NCBI RefSeq assembly: GCF_000189635.1
Contig: NW_002476431.1
Coordinates: 1 to 64,000, forward strand
Direction of reading: 5' to 3'
From: Tetrahymena thermophila SB210
Taxonomy: Eukaryota > Ciliophora > Oligohymenophorea > Hymenostomatida > Tetrahymenidae
DNA: 64,000 bases
Part shown: positions 11,401 through 23,440 of the stretch, piece after piece
How the letters are laid out: every line of letters begins with the position of its first letter
Position numbering within the stretch: position 1 is the stretch's first letter
Position numbers and translations under genes: made by a program
The notes under the pieces: generated by a model
What the model saw: only the letters and a program-made list of their open reading frames with translations
Told to the model about the DNA's origin: nothing
Databases searched by the model: none

Positions 11401-12513
11401 TGCGATGATGAAAAAAAAGAATAAGAGTAACTTCATTAGAAAATCTAGTAAAAAAAAGATCAAAAATCAAAGATTAGCAAAGACATTAAAGCCATTTAAG
11501 ATAGAATAATTTAAGCTGAAAAGAGTGAAGAGGAGCAAAAATTTAAAGATTCAGAGCTATAACACCAAGAATAAATAAATGTTGAAGAAGAAATATTTAG
11601 TGAAGATGATTAAACGGAAACAAGATCTTAAATTTCAATTGAAGATTTAGAAAAATCATTTACCCACGATAATGATAATATTAAAATAGCCTCATTAAAA
11701 TAAAGAAAAATCAATTAGCTTTAACAATAAATAAAGCAAAAAGAAAATGAAATTTTAAAAATTTAGAAATAAATAAGTTCAAACGACAGTAAAATTTAAG
11801 AACTTAATTCAAGCTTGGAAAAATACCAAAAATAATCTGAAAAACTAGAAGAATAAATCAAAACTTAAGACATCTAGATCAATGATCTCAAAAAATAATT
11901 AGACGAGCTTAAGTCAGAAATTTTAAAAATAGATTAAAATATAAAAGATGAGTAAAAAAACCTCTTAAAATAACTTGAAAAAGATGTTAATGAAAATTAC
12001 AAATATTTTGATTTATCACCTGAATCTGAGAAATATTTATCCTTAACTAGTCCTATAAGAAAGTTTAATGATATTTAAGCTTAGTAATTCATAGACGATT
12101 ATTTGAAAACAGATTTTTCTAAAGAATTTGATGTGGAATACAGTAAAATAATTAAATCAAAGCAAACTACTAATAAGATAAAGAATCAAGTGGCTAAATT
12201 CTTAGAAAAAGCCTAAAAAATAAAAAATTGCAGAAAAATGATTCGCCAAGCTCAATAAGGTAAAAAATAAGATGAAAAATAAGAAATTCTTCAAATTAAT
12301 TCCAAAATTATTTCTAAATTCATTATCTATGATTTCTTCTTGCCTAAATAAATGCAAATTGTCTAGCTGAAAAATGATAAAAATAGACCCTAGTTATAAG
12401 AAGTTTTTTCAATATGGAATGGTGAAATTTAAGCAAAATATTCTCTTCCCTATGATTACACTGTTGCAAACGCCATTAAAAATAATATCAAGCTAACAAA
12501 TTTAGATTTTTGA
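8485..12513 (+). CDS. RNB-domain split protein, array copy 2 (in-frame TGA, probably spliced out)
   Basis: 1,343-codon frame from ATG to TGA at 12511-12513, interrupted by one in-frame TGA at 10924-10926 (codon 814). The TGA falls inside a 141-nt segment with GT and AG ends (10835-10975); splicing it gives 1,295 aa with the frame kept. The N-terminus has ~30 Asn/Arg/Gln-rich residues that copy 1 lacks. RNB landmarks: FTIDQQGTQAFDDA at 259-272 (Ala268 where a catalytic Asp is expected, D262/D270/D271 kept), FKLGIHIADLS, LVEELM and TSPIRK at ~1188-1193 in unspliced numbering. The same three insertions split the domain. Nucleotide identity to copy 1 is complete over 151 nt (8903-9053 versus 3615-3765) while the inserts diverge. 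If the intron is not real, this copy would be truncated before TSPIRK and be a pseudogene. Confidence 0.8.
10835..10975 (+). other. Probable 141-nt intron in RNB copy 2
   Basis: GTAAATTTTTT at the 5' end, TTTTAATAAGCAG at the 3' end, AT-rich with a C6T5 run. It contains the only in-frame TGA of the gene (10924-10926). Removal joins A|GT to give TCA AGT AGT GAT, leading straight into the Ser/Asp run, just as in copy 1. Length 141 keeps the frame. Confidence 0.6.
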
Positions 12514-13144
12514 AAAAATAAAAAATATTTTCTATATTATTTCATTTTTAAAATGATTTAAATTTTTGTAAATGTTTGTTTTAACATCTAAGTTATTTAA
12601 ATAAATTTTTTCTAAATTATTTTTAAAATATTTAAACATACTTCACAGACGTTTTTTTATAAAATAATATATAATTTAAACTTATAATTAATATTTTAAG
12701 ATTTTTTAAAAATTTTTCATATTTTTTTGTAATAGTTTCATCAAAAATAGTTGGGATGCAAGTAGATTGCTTTCAAAGTCAATATAAAGTACAGTATATG
12801 TGCGAAATAAACATTTTGAAATAAGTATATCAGAAAAAATATCTATTTTATAGAAAAATAAAAGTATTTTACTTTAATATTAATAAATTAAAAGTATTTT
12901 TTTTTTCTTTTGTAAAATAAAAGTATTTTAATTTTATTTAATTAAAAATTGTCTAGTTTATTTGATAAAAGTTTGTAAAATTAATGAAAAATAGGCAACT
13001 TAACAAATTTTAATAAGCATATTATAGATTTTATTGATTTTAAAAGCAATGTGATCATTAAATCGAATATAACTAAATTAAAAATTAAGAAAAATACTTA
13101 ATTAAAAAACCAACAAAAATCTTGAAAAAAGTAGAAGAAGAAAA
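12514..13144. promoter_or_regulatory. Spacer and shared upstream block before RNB copy 3
   Basis: Short spacer. From about 12730 to the next ATG it is near-identical to 8070-8484, with the AGTTGGGATGCAAGTAGATT element, several AAAGTATTTTA motifs and the purine-rich leader. Conservation across copies suggests a common promoter and coordinate expression. Confidence 0.6.
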
Positions 13145-16100
13145 ATGAATTAAAGATATAATAACTAGTAATAATATTTTAAAAATAATAGAAATTAATA
13201 TAACAATAGGAACTAGCCATATAGGAATAATAATCACTATATATCTAAAGTAGGAGAAATACAAGATGGTTAGTTTTTTGTAGATGAATTAGGATAAAAA
13301 TTTGTATAAAAAATTGATCATTAAATAAATATCAGAAAAAGAATATTCTTACATAAAAACGACTCAGGAAGAGCTTTGCATGAAATGAAAGTTAAATATA
13401 GTCTTGTAGAAATATAAACCTAATAATAAACAAATTTAAAAGCTGTAATCGAATCTGTAGAAGATAAATATAGTGAAATCAAACCTCTAATCGGATTCTT
13501 TTCTGACACTCCTAAAAGACCTAGTATCGACTTTAATCTTTAATCAAAATAGCTAGGATAGACAAACTTAAAAAAGGTTTACTTTTTCCCTTTGTAAATA
13601 AACTATCCTACAATGGTTTTAGAGTTGGATTAGTCTTCTTAAACTTGTAAAAGTGGAGATATCTTTAAGTATTATTATATTGTGAAAGTTATTGACTGGC
13701 CTGAAAGGCTTTCTAAAGAAGGTCCTTTAGTAGAAATAGTAGATAAAAAAGGAATGCTATATGATTAAGAAAGTGATTGCTAGGCTTTGTTAGAGTCATT
13801 CAATATGAATAGTACTATCTCAAGTTAAGAAAGAAATTATGTTGATAAAATAGTCAATAATCACTAAAATGACTTTTAAAATAATAATAATTCAAAAGAA
13901 TTTGAAAATCTAAATGTTTTTACTATAGATCAGCAAGGAACTTAAGCCTTTGACGATGCGTTTTCATTTTAAAAAATCAACTCAAAGATACTTGAATAAG
14001 AAATTAAATTGGCTAAGCAACCAAAAAAAATTTAAAAAGCTGAGAATGAACCAGTTTAAGTTTACTAGAGGGTTAAAAACAAAAAAAGTAAAAATACTAA
14101 AAAATGTATGAACGAAGATATTTAAGCAGTAGAACAGGCAAATAATTAAGAGCTGATTCTAAATGATAATGGAGTTAGATAAGAATAATAAGAACCTAGC
14201 TAAAGCATCGAAGAATAAAAAGAAATAGATTAAACAATCAAATAATAATAAATTAAAGAGCCAGAAGAATAAAAGCAATCAGAACCAGAATAAGAAGATA
14301 CTGAATGCAGCAGAAAAATATTTAAACTTGGTATCCATATTGCTGATCTATCTTAAAGTATTATAAAGGATACACCATTGTACAAGGTTTTGGAGAAAAG
14401 AGGATAAAGTATTTATGTCCCACTAGGAAAAAATAAAAGCTTTATCAAGCATATGCTAGACAGAAGACTTGTTTAGATCTTCTCATTAAAGGCTGGAGAA
14501 AAAAAGTAAGCTAAAAGTTTATTTATCTGCATAGAAAAGGACTAAAATAATTAATTCATCTTTCATTGGGATTCTTTAAGACTTGAAGACTCCATTATTT
14601 AAAGCAAGTAAAATTATTACTATCATGAATTCGATTCATACTTGAAAGATAATAAATAAAATATTACTGAGCTTTTTAAAGATGATGATGAAGAAATTAT
14701 TAGCTCAGATAGTGATGACGAAGATGATGAAATTGATACTCATGAAAAAGAATTAAACCCAATAAATAAGAGCTTAATTCTAACAAAAGAGGAATTTTTA
14801 GCTTTCTTTAATCTTGGAGGTTAGCTATTTTAATAGAGAATATAGAAAGGTTAAAAGGCATTCTAAGAAGAATTTACAGAAAAAAGTAAATTCTTATCAT
14901 CTAAGTTAGTTGAAGAGTTAATGGTTTTTTACAATCAATCTATTTCAAGATAAATATAAGTAAGTCAATAAATCTTTAAAGGTTAGAATGATATTGAATA
15001 AAAATTAAAAGTGCTCAAAAAAGAAGCATAATAGATGAAAAAGTCAATAGAAACTAATTAAATATAAATCTCTAATAAAATAAAAAAACAGTAGAAAGTT
15101 CTTTAAACTAATAAAAAGTCTTTTGCTACTCTTCATAAAAATATTGAGCTTACTGAAATGAAAATAAATAATAACCCTAAAACTCTTAAGGAATATGAAA
15201 ATAAAATAACTAAAAATTAAAAAAAGATTGAAGAACTCAAAAATTAAATTGAATAGATCAGCAGCATGGAAGAAAGCTAGTTTGAGTAAGAATATAATAA
15301 AAACAAAAAGAAAGAAGCTCAAACATAGGCAAAAATTTAATAAAAAAAATGCTATGAAGTAATAGAGAAGGAATAGTTATCAGATTCTGACCCGGATTAA
15401 CTTACTTAAGAATAATCAGAAGATAATTTACAGTCGGAGTAATTAGTAGAGAATCAGATGCAAAATAATTTAAATGGGGAATTTAATTTACAATTATTTC
15501 AAAATCCAATTTTTAATTATAAATTTTAACCTATGAATTTTGATAAAATTTCGTTTAATCCAAATTTGTTTTAACCCCCTTTTAAGTACGGATAATTATT
15601 TCTCAACTCAAAGTAAATACATAAATAAGAAGATAATGATGAAAGTAGTGACTTTGATGAAAAAAGTGAAACTGAATCCAAAGATAAAAGTATTTTTTAA
15701 CAATAGCCTAGGACTCTGATGCCTATACCTTAGTTTAATTAAAAATATGTTTAACCCCCTTTTAAGTGCGGAGAATTTTTTCCTATCTCAAAGTAAATAC
15801 ATAAATAAGAAGATAATGATGAAAGTAGTGACTTTGATGAAAAAAGTGAAACTGAATCCAAAGATAAAAGTATTTTTTAACAATAGCCTAGGACTCTGAT
15901 GCCTATACCTTAGTTTAATTAAAAATATCTTTAACCCCATTTTAAGTACGGATAATTTTTTCTCAACTCAAAGTAAATACATAAATAAGAAGATAATGAT
16001 GAAAGTAGTGACTTTGATGAAAAAAGTGAAACTGAATCCAAAGATAAAAGTATTTTTTAATAATAGCCTATGCCTTTTGAGATACATTAGTTTAATTCAA

Positions 16101-17878
16101 ATTATGTTTAACCCCCTTTTAAGTACGGATAATTTTTTCTCAACTCAAAGTAAATACATAAATAAGAAGATAATGATGAAAGTAGTGACTTTGATGAAGA
16201 AAGTAAAACTGAATCCAAAGATAAAAGGATTTTTTAACAATAGCCTACGACTCTTATGATACCTTAGTTTAATTAAAAATATGTTTAACCCCATCTTAAG
16301 TACGGATAATTTTTTTTCAACTCAAAGTAAATACGTAAATAAGAAGATAATGATGAAAGTAGTGACTTTGATGAAGAAAGTGAAACTGAATCCATAGATA
16401 CATTATCAAATGACTATCAAAATCAGAATGATTCAGGAAATATTTACACAACCTTAAAAAAACGCTTAAATTTGTAGTTATAAAACTTAAATAAGCAATT
16501 AGAATAATTAGATAAAGAATTAAAAAATTTAGCTTAACAAAAGATTTACAATAAATATGAAGAAGCAAAAAAATCTATAAAAGATACTCTAAATCACTAC
16601 AAAAATAATTGTGAGCAAGCTGGATTTAATAACATAAAGTTCGATTCCCTCTTAGAATTTTAATCATCAATTGAATAATTAAAATATACTTAAATAACTC
16701 CAATAATTAAAGCTTATTTAATCTTTGAAAAAAGAAAAATAGTTAGATAATTAAATCAATACTTCGCCATGTGCGATGATGAAAAAAAAGAGTAATAGTA
16801 ACTTAATTAGAAAATCTAGTAAAAAAAAGATCAAAAAGAAAAGATTATCAAAGACATTATAGCTATTTAAGACAGAATAGCTTAATTTGAAAAGAGTGAA
16901 GAGGCACAAAAAATTAAAGATTTAGAGCTATAAAACCAAGAATAAATCGAAGTTGAAGAAGATTAATTTAGTGAAGATAATTAAACGGAAACAAGATCTT
17001 AAATTTCTATTGATGATTTAGATAAATCATTTACCCATGATAATGATAATATTTAAAAAGTTTCATTAAAAGAAAGAAAAATCAATTTACTTAAACAATA
17101 AATTAAACAAAAAGAAAATGAAATTTAAAAAATTTAGAAATTAGTAAGTTCAAATGAAAGTAGAATTTAATAACTCATTTCAAGCTTGGAAAATAACTAA
17201 AAATAATTTGAAAAACTAGAAGAATTAATAAAAACTTAAGATATCTAGATCAATGATCTTATGAAATAATTATAGGAGGTTGAGTCAGAAATTAAAAAAA
17301 TAAATTAAAATATAAAAGATGAGTAAATAAATCTCTAAAAATAACTTGAAAAAGATGTTAATGAAAATTACAAATATTTTGATTTATCACCAGAATCAGA
17401 GAAATATTTATCCTTAACTAGTCCTATAAGAAAGTTTAATGATATTTAAGCTTAGTAATTCATAGACAATTATTTGAAAACAGATTTTTCAGAAGAATTT
17501 GATAAAGAATATAGCAAAATAATTAAATCAAAGCAAGCTACTAATAAGATAAAAAATCAAGTGGCTAAATTCTTAGAAAAAGCCTAAAAAATAAAAAATT
17601 GCAGAAAAATGATTCTTCAAGCTTATTAAGGTAAATTAGATGAAGAATCAGATATTCTTCAAATTAATTCAAAAATTATTTCTAAATATGTTTACTATGA
17701 TTTCTTCTTGCCTAAATAAAGACAAATTATCTAGCTAAAAATTGATAAAAATAAACCATAGCTCTAATAAATTTTTTCAATATGGAAAGGTTAAATCTAA
17801 GCTAAATATTCTCTTCCTTATGATTACACTGTTGCAATAGCCAAAAATGAAATATATCTAATAAATTTAGATTTTTGA
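13145..17878 (+). CDS. RNB-domain split protein with expanded internal repeat, array copy 3
   Basis: Uninterrupted 1,577-codon frame, TGA at 17876-17878. It shares the N/R/Q-rich N-terminus of copy 2 and all landmarks: FTIDQQGTQAFDDA at 259-272 with Ala268 replacing a catalytic Asp, then GIHIADLS, LVEELM and TSPIRK at 1425-1430. Its extra length over copies 1 and 2 (~237 residues) is almost exactly four extra units of the 59/60-residue repeat encoded at 15571-16394. The repeat sits in the large insertion between VEELM and the AGFNN patch, where copy 1 has its Ser/Asp repeats. No TGA lies in this region, so no intron is needed here. Both coiled-coil segments flanking the AGFNN/IVRQLNQYF patch are present. 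Probable role as for copy 1: an RNA-binding protein of the RNase II superfamily with uncertain catalysis. Confidence 0.88.
15571..16394 (+). repeat. In-frame minisatellite, about 4.6 copies of 177-180 bp
   Basis: Units begin TTAACCCC at 15571, 15751, 15931, 16108 and 16285, so the periods are 180, 180, 177 and 177, all multiples of three. Each encodes a ~60-residue unit with PPFKYGQ, NSKQIHKQEDNDESSDFDE and a Q/P-rich joint (FQQQP). Units 1 to 3 are almost identical in DNA, indicating recent expansion. Confidence 0.95.
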
Positions 17879-18369
17879 ACAAAATAAATAATATTTTCTA
17901 AAATATTTAATTTTTAAAATGTGTTTAAATTTTTAAAAATGTTTATCTGTTTTAATATCTTAATTATTTAAATAGTTTTAAATAAATTTTATTTATATTA
18001 TTTTTAATATATTTAAACATAATTCACTGGTATTTTTTTATAAAATAATAAATGTTTTAAATAAATAATTGATAATTAATATTTAAGATTTTTTTTAAAA
18101 TTTTTATATTATTTTTTAGATAGAATTTTGTTTAATATTAAAAATATTTATTATTCAAAATAAAATCAAGTTATAATTCTAGGAAATAGTTTATTTGTTA
18201 ATTAATTAGCTTAGCTACAAATGTATTTATTTTTTCTTTTATGGTATTTCCTTAGCTACTGCTTTTTTAATAAACTCTAAGAGATTTTAAGATTTTTGTT
18301 AATGTATTATTAAGATTTGTTGATTAATTAAAATCTAAATTAAATTTCTATAAAAGTAGAACTAATAAA
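17879..18369. other. Spacer between RNB copies 3 and 4
   Basis: Contains the second copy of the 3'-flanking block seen after copy 1 (about 18160-18300 versus 7540-7700). The conserved 5' block of copies 1-3 is not obvious here, so copy 4 probably has its own promoter. Confidence 0.55.
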
Positions 18370-21300
18370 ATGAGGTTTGATAAAAAGAGGGGTAGAAGCT
18401 AAAATGACCGCAATTATTCAAGTGAAAATAAGTTTAAAAGGTAAAATAACTTCGATTACAAATCTTAAAGCTATTAGAACAATGCTTAACTAAGTAGATC
18501 TTATTCACAAAAATCAGGAAGAAAAAATATGAGCTATGAGCCTTAAGCAAGAAATACTAATAGATCTTCTTCTTCTTCATCATCATCACTAAACGACTAG
18601 TAGTTTAATAGGGAATCCCAATTCTATGAAAGAAGACTTTTGTATGAGTTAATGGACTAAAATAAAAAACAAAATAAACATTTTAACAGCATGCCTTAGC
18701 AAAGATAGAATGAAAACAAAGTAGAAAGAGACATATTTAGGGAGAGGAAGAACATTTGTACTGTCTAGACTGAAAGAAGTTAAACTTAAAAGAGGAATGA
18801 GTAAATTTAAGGTAAAGGATAGATTAAATAGCCTTTTTACGATACATCAGATCATAGAAACTAAAAACATTTTACGCATGACAAATAACATACTTTAAGG
18901 AAAAAAGATTAGAATAATTTTATTGAAAATAAAATACCTTTTTAGCGAGATATCCTTCATGTAGAAGATTAGAAAGTTGGTATTTTCATAGTTGATGAGC
19001 TAGGCACTAAGTTTGTTAAAGAAGAAAGTGATGGTGCTTATATAAAGGATCGAATTTTTGTTAATGAAAATAAAACTTCAAGAGCCATTCATTCTAGCAG
19101 AGTTATTTTTAAGATCATTTAGTCTAATTAAAAAGGAAACAACAAAACTATAATAGAATATGAGCATTAAAAACCCAAATGTAAAAAGGCTTAAATATTA
19201 GAAGTAATCAAGTATCCTGAAAATTTAGATAATTTAGTTGGATTTTTTGGAGAGTTTTCTCGTTTGCCTGAAAAACCAGAAATAGATTTTGGAATAAAAA
19301 ATAAATCATTTAATTATTAAAATAAAGAATTATTTTATTTTTATCCTTTAGATAATAGATACCCTAAAATGATTTTAAAATTAAAAAATGCTTAGCACCT
19401 ATATCCTGGAGGAGAACTCTTTAAGAAGTATTTTAGAGTGAAGTTCCTTGAATGGCCTGAGGAATACACTGAATATGGGCCTTTGATTGAGATTTTGGAA
19501 CCTTTAGGTTATCTTTATGATGAGGTTAGTGATATTCAAGCACTTTTTTACTCTTATAATTGTAATTTTGAATAAATTCAATCAGAAGAACTTTATATTC
19601 AAAAGGCTATTGAACAATACAAGCATTTTATTAATAATAAAAACGATTATTAATTGTACTAGAATGAAAAAATATTTACTGTTGATTAAATTGGTGCATT
19701 TGCATTTGATGATGCGATTTCAATAGAAAAAATTTCTCATTTAGAGTTTGAGAACCAGAAATAAAAGCATTTCTCTCTCTATAAAAATAGTCTTTCTTAA
19801 AATTCACAAGGCTACTGTTAAGAGATTACAAAAATGATAGAAGATTAAAATTAAATTAATCCTTGCAAGCAATCTTATTATAAAATAGGTGTGCATATTA
19901 CAGATTTCTCAATGTGCATAGAAAAAGGTACAGTCTTTTTTTAGGGATTAGAAAATAGAAAATAAAGTATCTATTTAGAAGTAAGTGAAGGTAAACAATT
20001 TGTTAAGCATATGCTTCATAGAGATTTGATTGATCAGTTTTCTATGAAAAAAGGTGAATTAAGACTTGCAAAATCTATCTTTTTTTGTGTGGCGATTGAT
20101 GAATTTAATGAGTTGAAAGTTGAATGGGATTCTTTGACAATAGAAAACACAAAAATCATTATATAGCAAAATTATTTTTACAATGAGTTTGATCATCTTT
20201 GTAATATAGATAAAGAAATTTATAGCCTATATAAAGAAGAATTTGATTCAGACTTAAAATACTCAAATCAAATATTGAATGGTTTTAACGAAAAAACTTT
20301 AATAATTACGTAGGAAGAAGCGTAAGTTTTGCTAAAAGTTGGAGCACATCTATTTAAATTAAGAGAAGAAAAAGGCTAAAAGGCTTTTCAAAGTGATAAA
20401 ACAAAAACAAGTAAAAGATTCATTAGCTCTAAAATGATTGAAGAGTTAATGGTTTTATATAATTAATCTATTTCAAGATATCTTCATATTTTGCATCATA
20501 TTAATAGTAAATAAGGAGATATTAAAAATAATATTAACTTCCTAAGTGTCTAATTAGAAAAGAACATCAGTTTGATCAAGAAAAATAAAGCTTTGCTTTC
20601 ACAAAGTCTATATAACTTACAAAGAAAATATTTACTAACAAAAAATAATATTTTGTACTTTGAAATACTTGAATTGTAGAAGTCTGATAATTTCAAAAAT
20701 TTTACTCTAAATATTTCAGATTCAATCAGTTAAAGCTAAATTGATTCAGTAAATATTTTTATGCCAAAAGATAATAAATAAGGAGATGAATTAGATGAGT
20801 TAGATTATATGAAGAGCCACAGCGTGGCAAATAATAAGAACTAACTACTCTTTAAATCAGAAAGTGAAAGCTTTATAAATAGCTGCAATTTGCTTGAAAT
20901 TATAACTGAAAGTGGTGAGAATGAAGAAGAAGAAGAAGAGTTAGTTAATCCATTTACTATTAAAAAAGACTATTTAATTTAAAAAGTTGAAGAAATTAAA
21001 ATCTTAATTCAAAAACTTTAAAAAGAGATTGATACAATAATTTTGTAGCAAAGTAATATTGGTTAAAACAATAAAATAAAAATTAGCTATTTAAAGTAGG
21101 TTGATTACTTTAAGAATTAGTGTTTATAGGTAGGATTTTACAATTTCAAGTACTCAACCCTCTAGGAATTTTAAGCATCGATTAGTTTACTAAAAAATGA
21201 TACCTCTTTAAATCCAATTATGAAAAAGTACTTATTGCACAAAAAATAATAAATTCTTAATGATCTTTAATTGTACTTTTAAATTTGTCAAAAGGAAACT

Positions 21301-22317
21301 AATTAAGTTTAGAAGCTTTATTTGTAAGTTTAATAGTCAAAAGATTAAATAGCGAAGCTTCTTAGAGATTAAATTTCTACTTAAGAAAATATAAACAAAA
21401 TTTAAGTATAAGAAATATAATTTAATCTGTAGAAATAATAAGATAGCAAAAAAAGTATCTTGAAAAGCATTAAAATTTAGAATGATATTAAAGATGAAAA
21501 AAGAGATGACTTTACTATAAACGATTTAACCCTCCCTTAAAATTAATTGCTATCAAAATAAGAATAAAATTATTTGAATTTTGAAGAATGTTACAGTATT
21601 GAATAAAAATACTAATCATAAAAAGATATTATGTTGCAAGACCTAAACTTATATTAAAATGAAATAAATTGCTTGAATGAATAAATTTAGGAACTTGATT
21701 AACAAATAGAAACCTTAAAAGAAGATTTTAAGTAACAAGAAATCTAATGTTAAATTAGAGTACAAAATGACGCATACGAGCTATATAAACTCCTAGACAT
21801 TGCCCCAGGGTCAGATAAATATGTTTCAGCCACTAGCCCTCTTAGAAAATTTAATGATCTTATTGTCTAGAAATTCTTAAATCTTTATTTCCAAGATAAA
21901 TAGAACATAGAATTTTAAAAAGAATATAGCTATTTGATATTCTAGAAGTAGTAGAATACAAAACAAAAAAATGAAATCAAAAAGTTTAAAGAGAAAATTG
22001 AGAAATTAAAGACAGCCAGAAACATGCTATTTAAGGGTTTTCTAGAAGGAAAGACTATCTAAAAAAAAGAAACTGTTTTGTAAGTAAATCATATTTAGGG
22101 ATTTGAAGAAGGAGATTGCTACATATTTTTTTTACCTGATGAAATATAATCTACAAGATTTATCTCTAAAACTAGGAGTCAAATTCACTCTAAAAACTTT
22201 ACTCTATGGGATGGAACAATAGTTGCACATAATCACCTTCCCTATAACATTTATTTGGCAAGCGTTTCAACAAAAGAACAGGATAAAGATGTTTTTATAA
22301 CATTAAATTAAAAATGA
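18370..22317 (+). CDS. Divergent RNB-domain split protein, array copy 4
   Basis: Open frame of 1,315 codons, TGA at 22315-22317. The first ~200 residues are low-complexity R/S/N/Q with a serine run (SSSSSSSS). The OB/CSD-like part follows (VKFLEWPEEY corresponds to KVIDWPE of the other copies). RNB landmarks: FTVDQIGAFAFDDA at 436-449, YKIGVHITDFS, IEELM at 690-694 and TSPLRKF at 1155-1161. The same Asp-to-Ala substitution (Ala445) is present with D439, D447 and D448 kept. The loop after DDA is shorter (~55 residues), but coiled-coil insertions lie in the same two places; the first includes a Glu run. DNA similarity to copies 1-3 is low while the architecture is conserved, so this is an older duplicate. 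Shared loss of the Asp means the change predates the array's expansion. Confidence 0.88.
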
Positions 22318-23440
22318 AAAATAAATCAGTAAAAATCCTTTTTGAAACAGATATTATTTTAAAAATTTGTTTAATTGATTTTATTTTCAAAAAATATAAA
22401 AAATTTAACAATATTTTATTAAATAAAGATAGAATGAGTTTCTGTTTAGAAGACAATCGTAAGAAATTATAATTAAGTTGGTAGAAATTAAAAATATTTT
22501 GCTTGTCCGATATATTTTAAAACTGTTATTATTCAATACTATCACAAATTTAATGAAAGATATTTATCAATAAGCTTTTATCATTTTAAAATTTTAATTT
22601 AATTTAATTTTATTTTAGTACAAGAAAATCAATCAAAAATTTTTTTTTTTTTTAATAATCTATAAATTAATTACTAACATAGACAAAATTATTAAGGTTT
22701 TTTATTACTGAATTTATATACACTTTAAAATTGTGTATTTTAAATTTAATGAGAGATACTGTAGATTCTAAAAATTTAAAACACATCCTATTATTTGCAA
22801 AAAAATTTTCAAAAAAACTTAAATTTTCAAAACATCAAAGCCAATTAATATATGAAATGCAGCTTAAAATACAAAATTTACAGTATATAGTTATAAAAGG
22901 TTAAAAATTAAAATTTTTTTGGTTACATTGTTAAAAATTAAATAAAAAATTTTATTTTCTCATTTATCAATTAAAGGATTTATAACCTAATTGTTTTACA
23001 TCTTTTTTGGAAATCAAAAATCTATTTATTATCATTTCATATTTATTTTATCTAAATACATTACTTTTGATTTTTTTACCACTCTAAAATTTATAGTTAT
23101 TTAATCCAATTTTAACTCCATACAAATAAATAATTAGTTAATTTATTTTAAGTAGACTATTGTTTCATTAGTATTTATTGGTTGACAATAAGTAGTAATC
23201 AAAAAATTCAATTCCTTTATTTATAAAAGATTAAAGACAAATATAAGTAGTAACTCTATAACCATATGAATAAATTTTTAATCATTAATATATGTATTTT
23301 TATAAGTGATATTTAAAGTATTAGAGACTTAATCAGCTTAAGATCCATGTATCTTTCTTTCACTTTTGTATATTTTTTATATTTTGATAAGAAAATAATA
23401 AATAATAATAACATTAAATAACAAAATAAACTAATAGATT
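22318..23440. promoter_or_regulatory. Upstream region of GH3 copy 1, left arm of duplication
   Basis: From about 22821 onward this DNA is duplicated upstream of the second GH3 gene (from about 27697). The conserved part includes GGTTACATTGTTAAAAATTA, TTTATTGGTTGACAATAAG and TATAAGTGATATTTAAAGTATTAG shortly before the ATG. It probably holds the promoter. 22318-22820 shows no feature. Confidence 0.55.

Noticed and set aside
15571..16394. Repeat array as a mobile element or CRISPR-like array
   Set aside because: The units are contiguous, without spacers, keep the reading frame and are clearly coding.
22640..22656. Long T runs (for example near 22640) as terminators
   Set aside because: Homopolymer A/T runs occur throughout the spacers of this AT-rich genome and carry no specific signal.
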